From Desulfuromonadales bacterium (GTDB lineage Bacteria; Desulfobacterota; Desulfuromonadia; Desulfuromonadales; BM103): a stretch of DNA of 64,000 bases. Location: NCBI GenBank assembly GCA_030145205.1, contig JAQYVZ010000002.1:1-64000 (forward strand). The letters are read 5' to 3'. The translations under genes were made by a program, and so were the position numbers. Position 1 is the first letter of the stretch, and every line of letters begins with the position of its first letter. This document shows positions 43,146-51,556 of the stretch, piece after piece. The notes beneath the pieces are model-generated. The model was not told the DNA's origin and searched no databases. It saw nothing but the letters and a program-made list of their open reading frames with translations.

Positions 43146-43550
43146 TTGCGAGGCCTGACTTTAGCTATTAGTTTATTATGCGTTTTCTCTTTCTCGGGGA
43201 ATGCTTTCGGTCAAGAAACAACCGATCCGGAAGCCCTGGCTCGGCGTCTGCTGAATTCACAGGGATGCAAGGCCTGCCACGCATTCGAAGGCGGCAATAC
43301 AGTGATCGGTCCCAACCTGGCTGAGCTCAGCAAAGGATTGAACCGAACGGAGCTCGCCTTGAGCCTGGTGAACCCCGAACATCGGCACGGCAAGGGAAAG
43401 ATCCCCGACTTCAGTCACCTGAAGGCCGCTGAAATTGACGCCCTGGTCTCCTTTCTGCACGGGCTCTTACCCGAAGGCGAAAAAACTACGCCGAATCTGC
43501 GTTCTGCACCGGAAACGCAGTCGGGTCAACCAAATCGTTCTGAGCCATGA
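43146..43550 (+). CDS. Periplasmic monoheme cytochrome c without an obvious Met ligand
   Basis: A signal peptide covers residues 1 to about 22 (cleavage near AFG-Q). One heme motif CKACH (residues 41 to 45) and the class I cytochrome c shape follow, including GPNLAEL and a C-terminal EIDALVSFLHGLL helix. Where a Met ligand normally sits (MPxF), the chain reads KIPDF (85 to 89), and a His pair lies just before (EHRHGKGK). The probable start is a TTG at 43146 behind AGAGG; a GTG at 43138 is in another frame. The stop overlaps the trmB start (ATGA). The tail is Pro/Gln/Ser-rich. Confidence 0.82.
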   Translation: MRGLTLAISLLCVFSFSGNAFGQETTDPEALARRLLNSQGCKACHAFEGGNTVIGPNLAELSKGLNRTELALSLVNPEHRHGKGKIPDFSHLKAAEIDALVSFLHGLLPEGEKTTPNLRSAPETQSGQPNRSEP

Positions 43551-44254
43551 CCCAACGCGTTATTTACATTAAATCGAACAATTTCATCTCACCCGGCCAG
43601 CTTGAAACAAGTGTCGACTGGGCCAGTCTTTTCGGCAACGCCCGCCCGATTGCCCTGGAAATCGGCTGCGGCACTGGACATTTCGTTGTTGATCGTGCCC
43701 AACAACAACCTGACGTCAATTTTGTTGCGATTGACATCTACAACAAGGGTTGCTGGAAAACCTGTAAAAAAACTGACGCTCTCGGGTTAACCAATATTCG
43801 TGTCGCCCGTGCCGAAGCAGCCTACCTGCTGGAAAAAGCATTTAATCAAACCCCGTTGAGCGCCATCTACATCAATTGTCCCGACCCCTGGCCAAAGAAG
43901 CGTCATAGAAAACGACGCCTGGTCAATCGCGACTTCCTGTTAAAAGCCTGGCATCACCTGACGCCGGGCGGCGATTTCTTTTTCAGCAGTGATGTCTCTG
44001 ACTATGCCCACAATGTCGCGACGCTGCTCGAGCAGAACCCGGCCTACCGGAACTGTCTCGATCAGCCGGTGGTCCACCACCTGCCCGGCTACCCGATCTC
44101 GAAGTACATGCAGCGCTTCCTTGATCTGGGGCAGCCGATCCATTATTTGCAATTTCAGCGTGACCCGGCAAAACAGAGCGAGATACCCACGCAAAGCCCG
44201 GCGACACCACGCACCGGCTTCCGCAGTCGGTGGGCCAGAGTCCACAATGAGTGA
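43547..44254 (+). CDS. trmB: tRNA (guanine-N7)-methyltransferase
   Basis: TrmB methylates G46 of tRNA. LEIGCGTGHFVVDRA (near residue 37) binds SAM; INCPDPWPKKRHRKRRLVN (near residue 108) is the family's catalytic signature. A lysine-containing KYMQRFLDLG region ends the core. The length of 235 residues includes a basic C-terminal tail. It begins four bases inside the cytochrome gene and overlaps truD by eight bases, so the three are co-translated. Confidence 0.95.
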   Translation: MTQRVIYIKSNNFISPGQLETSVDWASLFGNARPIALEIGCGTGHFVVDRAQQQPDVNFVAIDIYNKGCWKTCKKTDALGLTNIRVARAEAAYLLEKAFNQTPLSAIYINCPDPWPKKRHRKRRLVNRDFLLKAWHHLTPGGDFFFSSDVSDYAHNVATLLEQNPAYRNCLDQPVVHHLPGYPISKYMQRFLDLGQPIHYLQFQRDPAKQSEIPTQSPATPRTGFRSRWARVHNE

Positions 44255-45473
44255 TTACCTGACCAGTACCCTGCCTGGTACCGGTGGCATCCTGGGGCCG
44301 AATCCCGACGATTTTTTCGTCGAAGAGATTCCGCTCTATGTGCCTTGCGGCTCTGGTGAGCATCTCTACTTGACCGTTGAAAAGCAGGGGCTGACGACCT
44401 TTGATCTACTCAACCAGGCAGCAAGAAGCTTTAACGTTCCAGAGAGAGACCTTGGCTACGCTGGCCTCAAAGATGCGCGCGCGGTAACTCGTCAGACCAT
44501 CTCCATCCCCGGCGTCACTCGAGAAGACGGCTTAAAACTCGACCTTCCAGGCGTTCAGGTGCTTACAGCGGAGCAGCATACTAACAAGCTGCGGCCCGGA
44601 CACCTCGCCGGCAATCGCTTCCGGATACGCATCTTTGAAACGGGTCAGGATGCCCGGCAGCGCGCCGACGATATCCTGACCGTCCTTGCGGTGAGTGGTG
44701 TCCCAAATCGCTTCGGCAGACAACGCTTCGGAATCCTCGGTAACTCTCATCGGATCGGCCGCGCCATCCTGCAAAAAGATTTCAATGCCGCCGTATACGA
44801 AATTATCGGCGACCCGGCAAAGATTACACACGAAGGCTGGCGTGCCGCCGCATCAGCGTATCGTGCAGGAGATGAACAACAGGCGATTCAGAACTTTCCC
44901 AGGCACTGCCGTAACGAACGGCAGCTGCTCGAACGGATTACTGCTGGCCAGACAGCGAAAAAGGCCGTTCTTGGCATGCCCCGTAAACTCTTGCGGCTTT
45001 ACCTCTCAGCTTATCAATCTGCCCTGTTTGATCGCATCCTGGTGATGCGCATGGACACAATTCGGCAACTTTGGCAGGGAGACATGGCTTACAAGCATGA
45101 AAATGGTGCCTGCTTTATTGTTGAACACCCGGCCGACGAACAGCCACGAGCAGACAGCTTTGCCATCAGCCCCAGCGGCCCGCTCTTCGGTTACAAGGTC
45201 CGTCTTGCCCAGGAGCAGGCGGGGCTGCTGGAACACGCACTGCTCGACAAGGACGGGTTGAAGCCTGAAGACTTCCGTGTCGGCAAGGGATTGTCAATGG
45301 AAGGCGCGCGGCGACCATTGCGCGTTCCTCTGTCAGGAGTCAATGTGCGTACAATTGAAGGTGGTCTGGAACTCGAGTTTCAGCTTCCGAAAGGCAGTTT
45401 CGCGACAGCTGTATTACACGAAGTTATGAAATGCATGTCTGAAGACGATAGGTTGGCAGGAGGCTTGCATTAA
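44247..45473 (+). CDS. truD: tRNA pseudouridine(13) synthase
   Basis: TruD makes pseudouridine 13 in tRNA-Glu. DFFVEEIPLY near the N-terminus, GYAGLKDARAVTRQTISIPG (near residue 75, catalytic Asp in KDAR) and the FGRQRFG motif are the family signatures; the TRUD insertion domain lies between. The ATG at 44247 overlaps the end of trmB by eight bases; the longer frame to 43989 is a shadow of trmB. The chain is 408 residues. Confidence 0.95.
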   Translation: MSDYLTSTLPGTGGILGPNPDDFFVEEIPLYVPCGSGEHLYLTVEKQGLTTFDLLNQAARSFNVPERDLGYAGLKDARAVTRQTISIPGVTREDGLKLDLPGVQVLTAEQHTNKLRPGHLAGNRFRIRIFETGQDARQRADDILTVLAVSGVPNRFGRQRFGILGNSHRIGRAILQKDFNAAVYEIIGDPAKITHEGWRAAASAYRAGDEQQAIQNFPRHCRNERQLLERITAGQTAKKAVLGMPRKLLRLYLSAYQSALFDRILVMRMDTIRQLWQGDMAYKHENGACFIVEHPADEQPRADSFAISPSGPLFGYKVRLAQEQAGLLEHALLDKDGLKPEDFRVGKGLSMEGARRPLRVPLSGVNVRTIEGGLELEFQLPKGSFATAVLHEVMKCMSEDDRLAGGLH

Positions 45474-45535
45474 TTGTTTTAATTAGGGAAAACTTTAGCG
45501 ATCATTATTCTGTTTGAATTTCGGGGAGAACCACC

Positions 45536-45862
45536 ATGCAGCAACCTCAGAACAAATACGAGCCCGAACAGAATCTGCAGATCAATTTCTTCAAACCGCG
45601 GCCCGGCTTTATGCGAAGAGAAGTCACGGTCATCTGCCTCACCCTGTTTGCCTGGGCCACAGTCTCCATCGGCTTTCCTTTCTGCCTCGGGTTGACCGCC
45701 ACTGACCCGACGGCTCTGGTTGAAACCGGCAAGTCACTGTTCGGAATGCCGCTGCATTACTGGTTCAGCGGGCATTTTCTGATTTTCTGGTTTATTTTGA
45801 TCTGTTTCATTTTCAATCTCCTGATCGACTGGCTGACCAAAAGCTACCGTAAACGCCACTAG
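45536..45862 (+). CDS. DUF4212 sodium/solute symporter small subunit
   Basis: A 108-residue protein with two membrane helices (about 32 to 52 and 75 to 98) and a basic C-terminus, of the DUF4212 family that always pairs with an acetate-type solute:sodium symporter. RRPGFMRREV-like PRPGFMRREV leads into helix 1, as in other members. Ribosome site GGGGAG. The large subunit starts eight bases after its stop. Its role in transport is not established. Confidence 0.9.
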   Translation: MQQPQNKYEPEQNLQINFFKPRPGFMRREVTVICLTLFAWATVSIGFPFCLGLTATDPTALVETGKSLFGMPLHYWFSGHFLIFWFILICFIFNLLIDWLTKSYRKRH

Positions 45863-45870
45863 GAGGCATA

Positions 45871-47397
45871 ATGGCTTTCTCCAGTATCAAGTTTCTGCCG
45901 ATTTGCGTCCTGTTCGGAGTCTTGGCCCTTTCCCTGCTTGTCGGACTGGCCAATCGCCGTAATTTCCGCGGCGGCTACGGAATCGACGGCCGACCAATGG
46001 GTCATCCGGGAATCGGTGCCGCAATTGCCTCAAACTGGATGAGCGCCGCATCCTTTCTGGGTATTGCCGGAGTTTTCTTCGTCCAGGGGTATTTTGCTTT
46101 TGCCTATATTCTTGGCTGGACCGGTGGTTATGTTCTCCTGTTGGTCCTGATGGGTGGGCAATTGCGGCGTTTCGGCAAATACACAGCACCGGACTTTGTC
46201 GAGGCGCGCTTCGAATCTTCAGGTGCCCGCATCTGCTCGGCAGCGATTACCATCTTGATCAGCCTGATTTATTGTGTTGCCCAGTACAAGGGCATCGGTC
46301 TGATCTTCGCGTGGATCCTTGGTGTCGACTATACCGGTGCCTTGATCTTTGGTGCCGTGGTTGTCATGTCCTACCTGATCATCGGCGGTGCCCTTGGCGC
46401 GAAAAAGAACCCGCAATTGCACTACCTGCTTCTGATTTTTTCTTTTGTGATTCCACTGATGTTTGTCGCGAAAAAGCTGGGTTATTCATGGCTGGTGCCA
46501 CAATTCAGCTATGGCAGCGCACTGCGCGACCTGCCACCGCAAATGGCTGAGCAATATCTTTTCCCCTGGACTTTTGGTACTCCCTACCAATGGATAGCGC
46601 TCAGCGTGACCTTGATGGTCGGCACCGCCGGTCTGCCGCATGTTCTTTCACGCTTTTACACGGTGTCCAACAATCGCGATGCTCGATGGGGGGTTGTTTG
46701 GGGGCTGTTTTTCATCGGGTTGCTCTACTGGAGTGCTCCAGCTTTCGGCGCCTTCGCCAAAACCTGGCAGGCCCGCACGGGCACCGAACTCGATCCTGAG
46801 CAAGCGCGAGCTGTAGCCGACCTGATCATTGTCAAGGCTGGTGAATGGGTCGGTATCCCGGATTTTCTGGTCGCCCTGCTGGCGGTCGGTGGCATTCTGG
46901 CCGCCTTCAGCACAGTAACCGGTCTGCTTGTCACCGGGGCGGGTGCTTTTGCTTACGACATCTACTTTCGCCTGATCAATCCCCGCGCCAGCGAGAAGCA
47001 TCTGGTCAAGGTCGCCAAGGGGGTCACCCTGATAATGGCATTGCTCATCGTAGTGGTTGCCGCCAACCCACCTGGACTGATTGCGGAAATTACTGCTGTC
47101 GCGTTTGCCTTGGCCGGCAACACCCTCTTTCCGGTCTTCCTGCTGGGCATCTGGTGGGATCGCACCAACAGTCACGGTGTCATCGCCGGTATGATTGTCG
47201 GCATTATCTTGACGTTTCTGCCGGTTCTGTTCGGGCATCTGCTTCCTGTGGCATTCATCAGCTGGCTGCCTCCGACTTCATCTGCGCTGATCGGTGCCCC
47301 CCTGGTCATTCTCGTAATTATAGTTGTCTCGCTCTTTACACCTCCGCCGTCAGAGGCCGTCAGGCGATTCCTGGTTGAAAAGGTACACAGTCCATAA
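45871..47397 (+). CDS. Solute:sodium symporter large subunit (VC_2705 family, acetate-type)
   Basis: A 508-residue sodium symporter of the SSS family with about 13 hydrophobic segments. The early GYGIDGRPMGHPGIGAAIASNWMSAASFLGIAGV segment and the later GTAGLPHVLSRFYTVSNNRDARWG segment define the VC_2705-like, DUF4212-associated group. Substrates of relatives include acetate and other short acids; for an acetate-using Desulfuromonadia-type host that is a reasonable guess. The start follows AGGAGG. Confidence 0.92.
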   Translation: MAFSSIKFLPICVLFGVLALSLLVGLANRRNFRGGYGIDGRPMGHPGIGAAIASNWMSAASFLGIAGVFFVQGYFAFAYILGWTGGYVLLLVLMGGQLRRFGKYTAPDFVEARFESSGARICSAAITILISLIYCVAQYKGIGLIFAWILGVDYTGALIFGAVVVMSYLIIGGALGAKKNPQLHYLLLIFSFVIPLMFVAKKLGYSWLVPQFSYGSALRDLPPQMAEQYLFPWTFGTPYQWIALSVTLMVGTAGLPHVLSRFYTVSNNRDARWGVVWGLFFIGLLYWSAPAFGAFAKTWQARTGTELDPEQARAVADLIIVKAGEWVGIPDFLVALLAVGGILAAFSTVTGLLVTGAGAFAYDIYFRLINPRASEKHLVKVAKGVTLIMALLIVVVAANPPGLIAEITAVAFALAGNTLFPVFLLGIWWDRTNSHGVIAGMIVGIILTFLPVLFGHLLPVAFISWLPPTSSALIGAPLVILVIIVVSLFTPPPSEAVRRFLVEKVHSP

Positions 47398-47456
47398 ATT
47401 AACCATGGGCAACCACAAAATAGAAACCCGTTTTATTTTTTAACTTTTGGTACACG

Positions 47457-48344
47457 ATGAAACTGATTTTATCTGCAGGCAGTCTTTATAATCTACCCGC
47501 CGAGACGGTTTTTGAAATGGCCCGGGATGTCGGCTTCGACGGCATGGAGGTCATCATTAACCATGAGTTTGGCCAGAGGGACAACCTCGACTATCTGCAG
47601 AGTCTCAACAGCATCCTCCCCATCAACTCACTGCACGCACCTTTTTTTGAAATTGACGGTTGGGGCAACAAAATCGATCAGCTCAAAAAATGCGCGGATC
47701 TCGCGATACAGGCCGGCGTCCCCCTGATCAACTTTCACCCACCATCCTGGCTGGCGTTCGAATTCAAATTTTGGTCTTGGCTCAAAAAGGTCAGTGATTT
47801 TCAAGAGGCTATAGGGAACAACCAAGTCATTATCACGATTGAAAACATGCCATGCCTGGTACAACCAAAAATCAACCCCTATATGCTCTCCAAAACGGAA
47901 AAAATGATCCGTTTCATGCGCGATCACAACCTGTACCTGACTTTCGATACGGCACATTCGGGCTCTTTCCGGTCGGATTTTCTGCAGGATTTTCACACAT
48001 TCTATGACTCCAGTCTGATGCGCAACATCCACTTCTCTGACTACAGCAACGGCGTTGAGCATTTAATGCCTGGACACGGAGCACTCCCACTGACCCGTTT
48101 TTTGAATCATCTGAGTGATACGGCTTACGATCACAGCATTGTTTTGGAGTTGTCACCACGGGAATTCCCGGAGGAACCGGAGTTGATTCGGGAGACGCTG
48201 GCTGAAGTATTCAGATATCTGTGCAACGAGACAAAGCGTTTTGACAGCCACATCCAGCAGGAAGAGCCAGGGAATTCATCTACCAGACCACCGACAGACA
48301 ATGTGCAAGAAGGGGATCAGCGAACAATGTATACGGAGCAGTGA
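47457..48344 (+). CDS. Sugar phosphate isomerase/epimerase-like TIM-barrel protein
   Basis: An AP-endonuclease-2/xylose-isomerase-type barrel: KLILSAGSLYN at the start, VGFDGMEVIINHEF, LHAPFF near residue 60, ENMPCL near residue 127, LTFDTAHSG near residue 160 (metal ligands), HFSDYSNG and VLELSP. Substrate unknown. There is no clear ribosome site before the ATG at 47457, 60 bases after the symporter gene. The C-terminal 45 residues are polar and outside the fold; the last 28 bases overlap the convergent universal stress gene. Confidence 0.85.
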   Translation: MKLILSAGSLYNLPAETVFEMARDVGFDGMEVIINHEFGQRDNLDYLQSLNSILPINSLHAPFFEIDGWGNKIDQLKKCADLAIQAGVPLINFHPPSWLAFEFKFWSWLKKVSDFQEAIGNNQVIITIENMPCLVQPKINPYMLSKTEKMIRFMRDHNLYLTFDTAHSGSFRSDFLQDFHTFYDSSLMRNIHFSDYSNGVEHLMPGHGALPLTRFLNHLSDTAYDHSIVLELSPREFPEEPELIRETLAEVFRYLCNETKRFDSHIQQEEPGNSSTRPPTDNVQEGDQRTMYTEQ

Positions 48345-48769
48345 GCGTGCAATGCAACCTTGGTTGAAACACTACCGAGCAGGGTCCGTTTGACTCGTCC
48401 CTTGCCCGAGGAGCCGATTACGATCACATCACACTCGTTTTCCTCGGCAACGGCAATCAGTTCTTCTGCGGGGTCGCCATAAACAACCATTGCTTCGAGC
48501 TCGACCCCAGCATCGGCAGCCACTTTCTCGACCACATAAAACAGACGGTCACGCTTTCCCTGCCAATCAGGTTGTTCGGTAGGAGGTTTGGAAGGCAGAA
48601 AATCGGCAAACGAAGAGGTCTTCATATTCGGCAGGACCAGGATAGCATACACCTTGCTGCGGAACTTGCTGCCAGAGATTGAAGCCAGACGGACAGCCTC
48701 TTCGGCGGCTTTATCCGACTGGGGAGAACCGTCAATAGCAACCAGAATTTTTTTACTGAGTGTCAACAT
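48317..48769 (-). CDS. Universal stress protein family member
   Basis: A 150-residue UspA-fold protein with KKILVAIDGSPQSDKAAEEA at the start and the ATP-binding motif GSSGKGRVKRTLLGSVST (G-x2-G-x9-G-S), so it probably binds nucleotide. The ATG at 48769 follows GGAG. Convergent with the TIM-barrel gene, overlapping it by 28 bases. Role unknown; stress survival is a family-level inference. Confidence 0.93.
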   Translation of the reverse strand: MLTLSKKILVAIDGSPQSDKAAEEAVRLASISGSKFRSKVYAILVLPNMKTSSFADFLPSKPPTEQPDWQGKRDRLFYVVEKVAADAGVELEAMVVYGDPAEELIAVAEENECDVIVIGSSGKGRVKRTLLGSVSTKVALHAHCSVYIVR

Positions 48770-48975
48770 GATCTCTTCTCCGACAGCAACGATTTGTATT
48801 AAAACTACCCTCCGGCAACGGGTGTGTCAACAATTCTAACTGGAATTCTATGATTTAAGTGAGATATCTATTTGACATTTATAAAACGCTATTTTAAAAT
48901 CATGAATAACACCTCTACAAGACACGCTGCAAAAAAAAGAGTTCATTAAATGAAACAGCGACACAGCGTTCTTGC

Positions 48976-49009
48976 TTGACAGGACACGAGGTATCCGATA
49001 GAAAATACC
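48976..49009 (+). promoter_or_regulatory. Promoter and possible operator of the IclR-family gene
   Basis: TTGACA (48976-48981), 17-base spacer, TAGAAA (48999-49004). An inverted repeat GGTAT-N10-ATACC (48990-49009) covers the -10 box, a suitable place for autorepression by an IclR dimer. The rest of the 279-base gap holds nothing I can identify. Confidence 0.6.
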
Positions 49010-49048
49010 AGATTACGCTCCAGATACAATAAAAAGGGGACCACTCAA

Positions 49049-49831
49049 ATGGCCAGAAAAGAGAAATCTGAATATATCATCCAGGCAGTTTCGCACGCTC
49101 TTGATCTACTAGAGCAGTTCCATGAGGACGTTGATGAGTTGGGCGTCACCGAACTCAGCAAACGCCTCAAGCTTCACAAAAACAACGTATTCCGCCTTCT
49201 GGCAACCCTGGAATCGCGCGGCTACATAGAACAGAACAAAGCAACGGAAAACTATCGCCTCGGTCTCAAGTCCCTGGAACTCGGCCAGACGTTCATCAAA
49301 CAGATGGGCCTCTTGCGCCAAGCGAAACCGATCCTGGAGAAGATTGTCGACGAGTGCAATGAAACCTCGTATGTCACCATCTTCAAGGAAGGCCACATTG
49401 TCTACCTTGATGTTGTTGAGACAGACATGACCGTTCGGGTTGTTTCCCGGGTCGGTTCGCGACTGCCTGCTTACTGCACTGCTTCCGGCAAAGTCCACCT
49501 CGCCAACCTGTCGGACGAAGAGATCAACGAAATTCTCCCTGATGAGGAGTTGAAGACTTATTCGCCGACAACATTCGATAGCCGGAGTGCGCTGAAAGAG
49601 CAGCTGAAACAGGTTGCCGAGCAGGGGTTCGCCATTGACGACGAAGAGCTCGATCAGGGCGTCCGTTGTGTCGCAGCCCCGATTCGCGACTATACCCGCC
49701 GGATCGTTGGCGCAATCAGCATCTCTGGCCCTTCAATGCGTCTCAACAACGAGCGCATCCTTGAAGAACTGGTTCCCCTCGTTCAGAAATCGGCCGATGA
49801 GCTGTCGACGCGCCTTGGCTACTACAAGTAG
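49049..49831 (+). CDS. IclR-family transcription regulator
   Basis: Residues 8 to 70 form a winged helix (AVSHALDLLEQF, then LGVTELSKRLKLHKNNVFRLLATLESRGYIEQ) and residues 80 to 260 the IclR effector domain (SYVTIFKEGHIVYLD, GSRLPAYCTASGKVHLA, GVRCVAAPIRDYTRRIVGAISISGP). Such regulators answer small acids or aromatic compounds. There is no obvious target operon adjacent, but it may control itself through the repeat at 48990-49009. Ribosome site GGGGA. A strong terminator follows. Confidence 0.94.
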   Translation: MARKEKSEYIIQAVSHALDLLEQFHEDVDELGVTELSKRLKLHKNNVFRLLATLESRGYIEQNKATENYRLGLKSLELGQTFIKQMGLLRQAKPILEKIVDECNETSYVTIFKEGHIVYLDVVETDMTVRVVSRVGSRLPAYCTASGKVHLANLSDEEINEILPDEELKTYSPTTFDSRSALKEQLKQVAEQGFAIDDEELDQGVRCVAAPIRDYTRRIVGAISISGPSMRLNNERILEELVPLVQKSADELSTRLGYYK

Positions 49832-49852
49832 CGGCAGGACACTCCATGAGTA

Positions 49853-49887
49853 AAAAGCCTCCGCAGATGATGCGGAGGCTTTTTTTA
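49853..49887 (+). terminator. Intrinsic terminator after the IclR-family gene
   Basis: Perfect AAGCCTCCGC / GCGGAGGCTT stem, seven-base loop, then a T-tract to 49887. Confidence 0.92.
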
Positions 49888-49946
49888 TGTCTCATGAATG
49901 TTTACTGCTACAATGTCGTTGAGAGCTGTGTAGCCCGGGAAGCGTG

Positions 49947-50732
49947 ATGGATTTTTCTGACTTCATTCAAGAATCGATCAGTGATGGCGTGACCAGCGAA
50001 GAACACCAGCCTTTCCTTTTAGATTCTTCCTCGCAACACGCCATCTTGCTGGTTCACGGATTTACCGCCAGCCCACTGGAGATGCGGCCCCTCGCCGACT
50101 TTCTCCATCAACAAGGAGCAGCCTGCCTTGGGGTCCGTCTGCCGGGGCACGGCACCACGCCGAACGACTTGGCAGAAAAAAGATGGGAAGAGTGGCTCTC
50201 CGCCGTTGAGCGCGGTTATGTTCTGCTCGCCAGACAGTACGAACAGATTTACGCCGTGGGAATGAGTACCGGCTGCCTGCTACTCCTGGCTCTCGCCCTG
50301 CAACAGCGGCTATCTGGTCTGGTACTTTGTTCTCCCTACCTCAAAGTCAAACATCGCCTGGCCGGTCACGCCGGCTGGTTACGGCACATCCGCCCCTTTC
50401 ACCCCTCCCCGGCAGCCAACAAGGAGCAGAATGGATACTACACAGAACGTCCCGTAGCGGGAGTTCATCAGATCAACCGTCTGGTCAGATACGTCAAAAA
50501 GAGGCTAGACAGGGTAACGTCGCCAGTCCTTGCCATGAACACTGAAGGAGATCAGACGGTCGACATTGAAAGCGGTCGACGCCTTTACGAAAAGCTCGGC
50601 AGCCAGGCAAAAGTCTACCTGCGCTTCGGCCCGGAGACCCCGCACGTACTGACCGACAAGGACAGTCCCCAACAGGAAACTGTCTTCAGGCTGATCGGGG
50701 AATTTATCAAGGAGTTGAGTGACATCCCGTAA
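49947..50732 (+). CDS. Alpha/beta-hydrolase (carboxylesterase type)
   Basis: Cytosolic serine hydrolase of the Est30-like carboxylesterase group. Oxyanion segment LLVHGFTASPLEM, nucleophile elbow GMSTG (Ser near residue 106), acid in EGDQTVD and His in ETPHVLTDKD complete the triad. The chain is about 261 residues. GTG at 49944 and ATG at 49947 are adjacent; the ATG is preferred with the site GGGAAG. The 3' end overlaps the convergent coaE by 26 bases. Substrate unknown. Confidence 0.9.
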   Translation: MDFSDFIQESISDGVTSEEHQPFLLDSSSQHAILLVHGFTASPLEMRPLADFLHQQGAACLGVRLPGHGTTPNDLAEKRWEEWLSAVERGYVLLARQYEQIYAVGMSTGCLLLLALALQQRLSGLVLCSPYLKVKHRLAGHAGWLRHIRPFHPSPAANKEQNGYYTERPVAGVHQINRLVRYVKKRLDRVTSPVLAMNTEGDQTVDIESGRRLYEKLGSQAKVYLRFGPETPHVLTDKDSPQQETVFRLIGEFIKELSDIP

Positions 50733-51324
50733 GGTAGCGACATAAAGCCTCCACCTGTCTGCGGGTGTCAACTGGAGGCCCTGAATTATCGATCACGTAA
50801 TCTGCCCGGGCGATTTTCTTCTGCTGTGACCAGTGCGCATGAATTCGAGACAGGGCGGTATCCCGATCGAGGCCATCGCGAGCACAAAGCCTCTTGATCT
50901 GGATCTCCGGAGCAACGAAAACGACCAAGACTTCATCGACCCGCGCTTCTGCCCCGGCTTCGAACAAAAGTGGCGCCTCATAAACAACCAATTCATGGTC
51001 GCCATCTCTCAGTTCGGACAACCGTCTGGCCGACTCAGCGCCGATAGCGGGATGCATCAGGGCATTCAGCTCCTGCCGCGCCTCGATGTTATTGAACACG
51101 ATTCCCCCAAGAGCCTCCCGGTCGAGATCTCCCGATGGTAACAAAATCTGATCACCGAACGTGCTGACAAGCTGCTTGAGCAGAGACGTGCCGGGTTTGA
51201 TCACATCCCGGGCAATCTGGTCTGCACTTAAAACAGGCCAGCCCATTTCAGCCAGCATTGACGTCACCAGACTTTTGCCGGAAGCAATCCCTCCCGTCAC
51301 GCCAAGAATTTTCCCGGTCACCAT
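50707..51324 (-). CDS. coaE: Dephospho-CoA kinase
   Basis: Last step of coenzyme A synthesis, phosphorylation of the 3'-hydroxyl of dephospho-CoA. P-loop GVTGGIASGKSLV (near residue 8), the LSADQIARDVIKPG lid region and LLFEAGAE substrate segment are typical. The ATG at 51324 (MVTGKILGVTGG) has GGAGAAGGA; a longer frame is rejected. The chain is 205 residues. Converges on the hydrolase gene with overlap. Confidence 0.95.
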   Translation of the reverse strand: MVTGKILGVTGGIASGKSLVTSMLAEMGWPVLSADQIARDVIKPGTSLLKQLVSTFGDQILLPSGDLDREALGGIVFNNIEARQELNALMHPAIGAESARRLSELRDGDHELVVYEAPLLFEAGAEARVDEVLVVFVAPEIQIKRLCARDGLDRDTALSRIHAHWSQQKKIARADYVIDNSGPPVDTRRQVEALCRYLTGCHSTP

Positions 51325-51556
51325 TCCTTCTCCATAAAAACAGTCTTTCCCTGGTCGGCGAACAACACCTGGCATGACCAGAGGTGTTCACTGACTTATT
51401 GTTGCAGCAGCTTATCATACACCCTCGAAAATCCCGAATCGTCCCTTCAAAAACATCCCGGCCCTCCAGGCCCATGAGGTTCAGGCTGGCAAAACGTATT
51501 TAAATCATTTACTATTATAAGCTGTGTTTATTAAGCAGCAATGAGGCTAGGTTCAA

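Noticed and set aside
43989-44246. Longer N-terminus for truD
   Set aside because: It is the shifted frame of trmB; the family's N-terminus begins at 44247.
49853-49887. Short inverted repeats as attachment sites or transposon ends
   Set aside because: This and similar repeats are GC-rich stems with T-tracts behind genes, standard terminators. No integrase or transposase is in the window.
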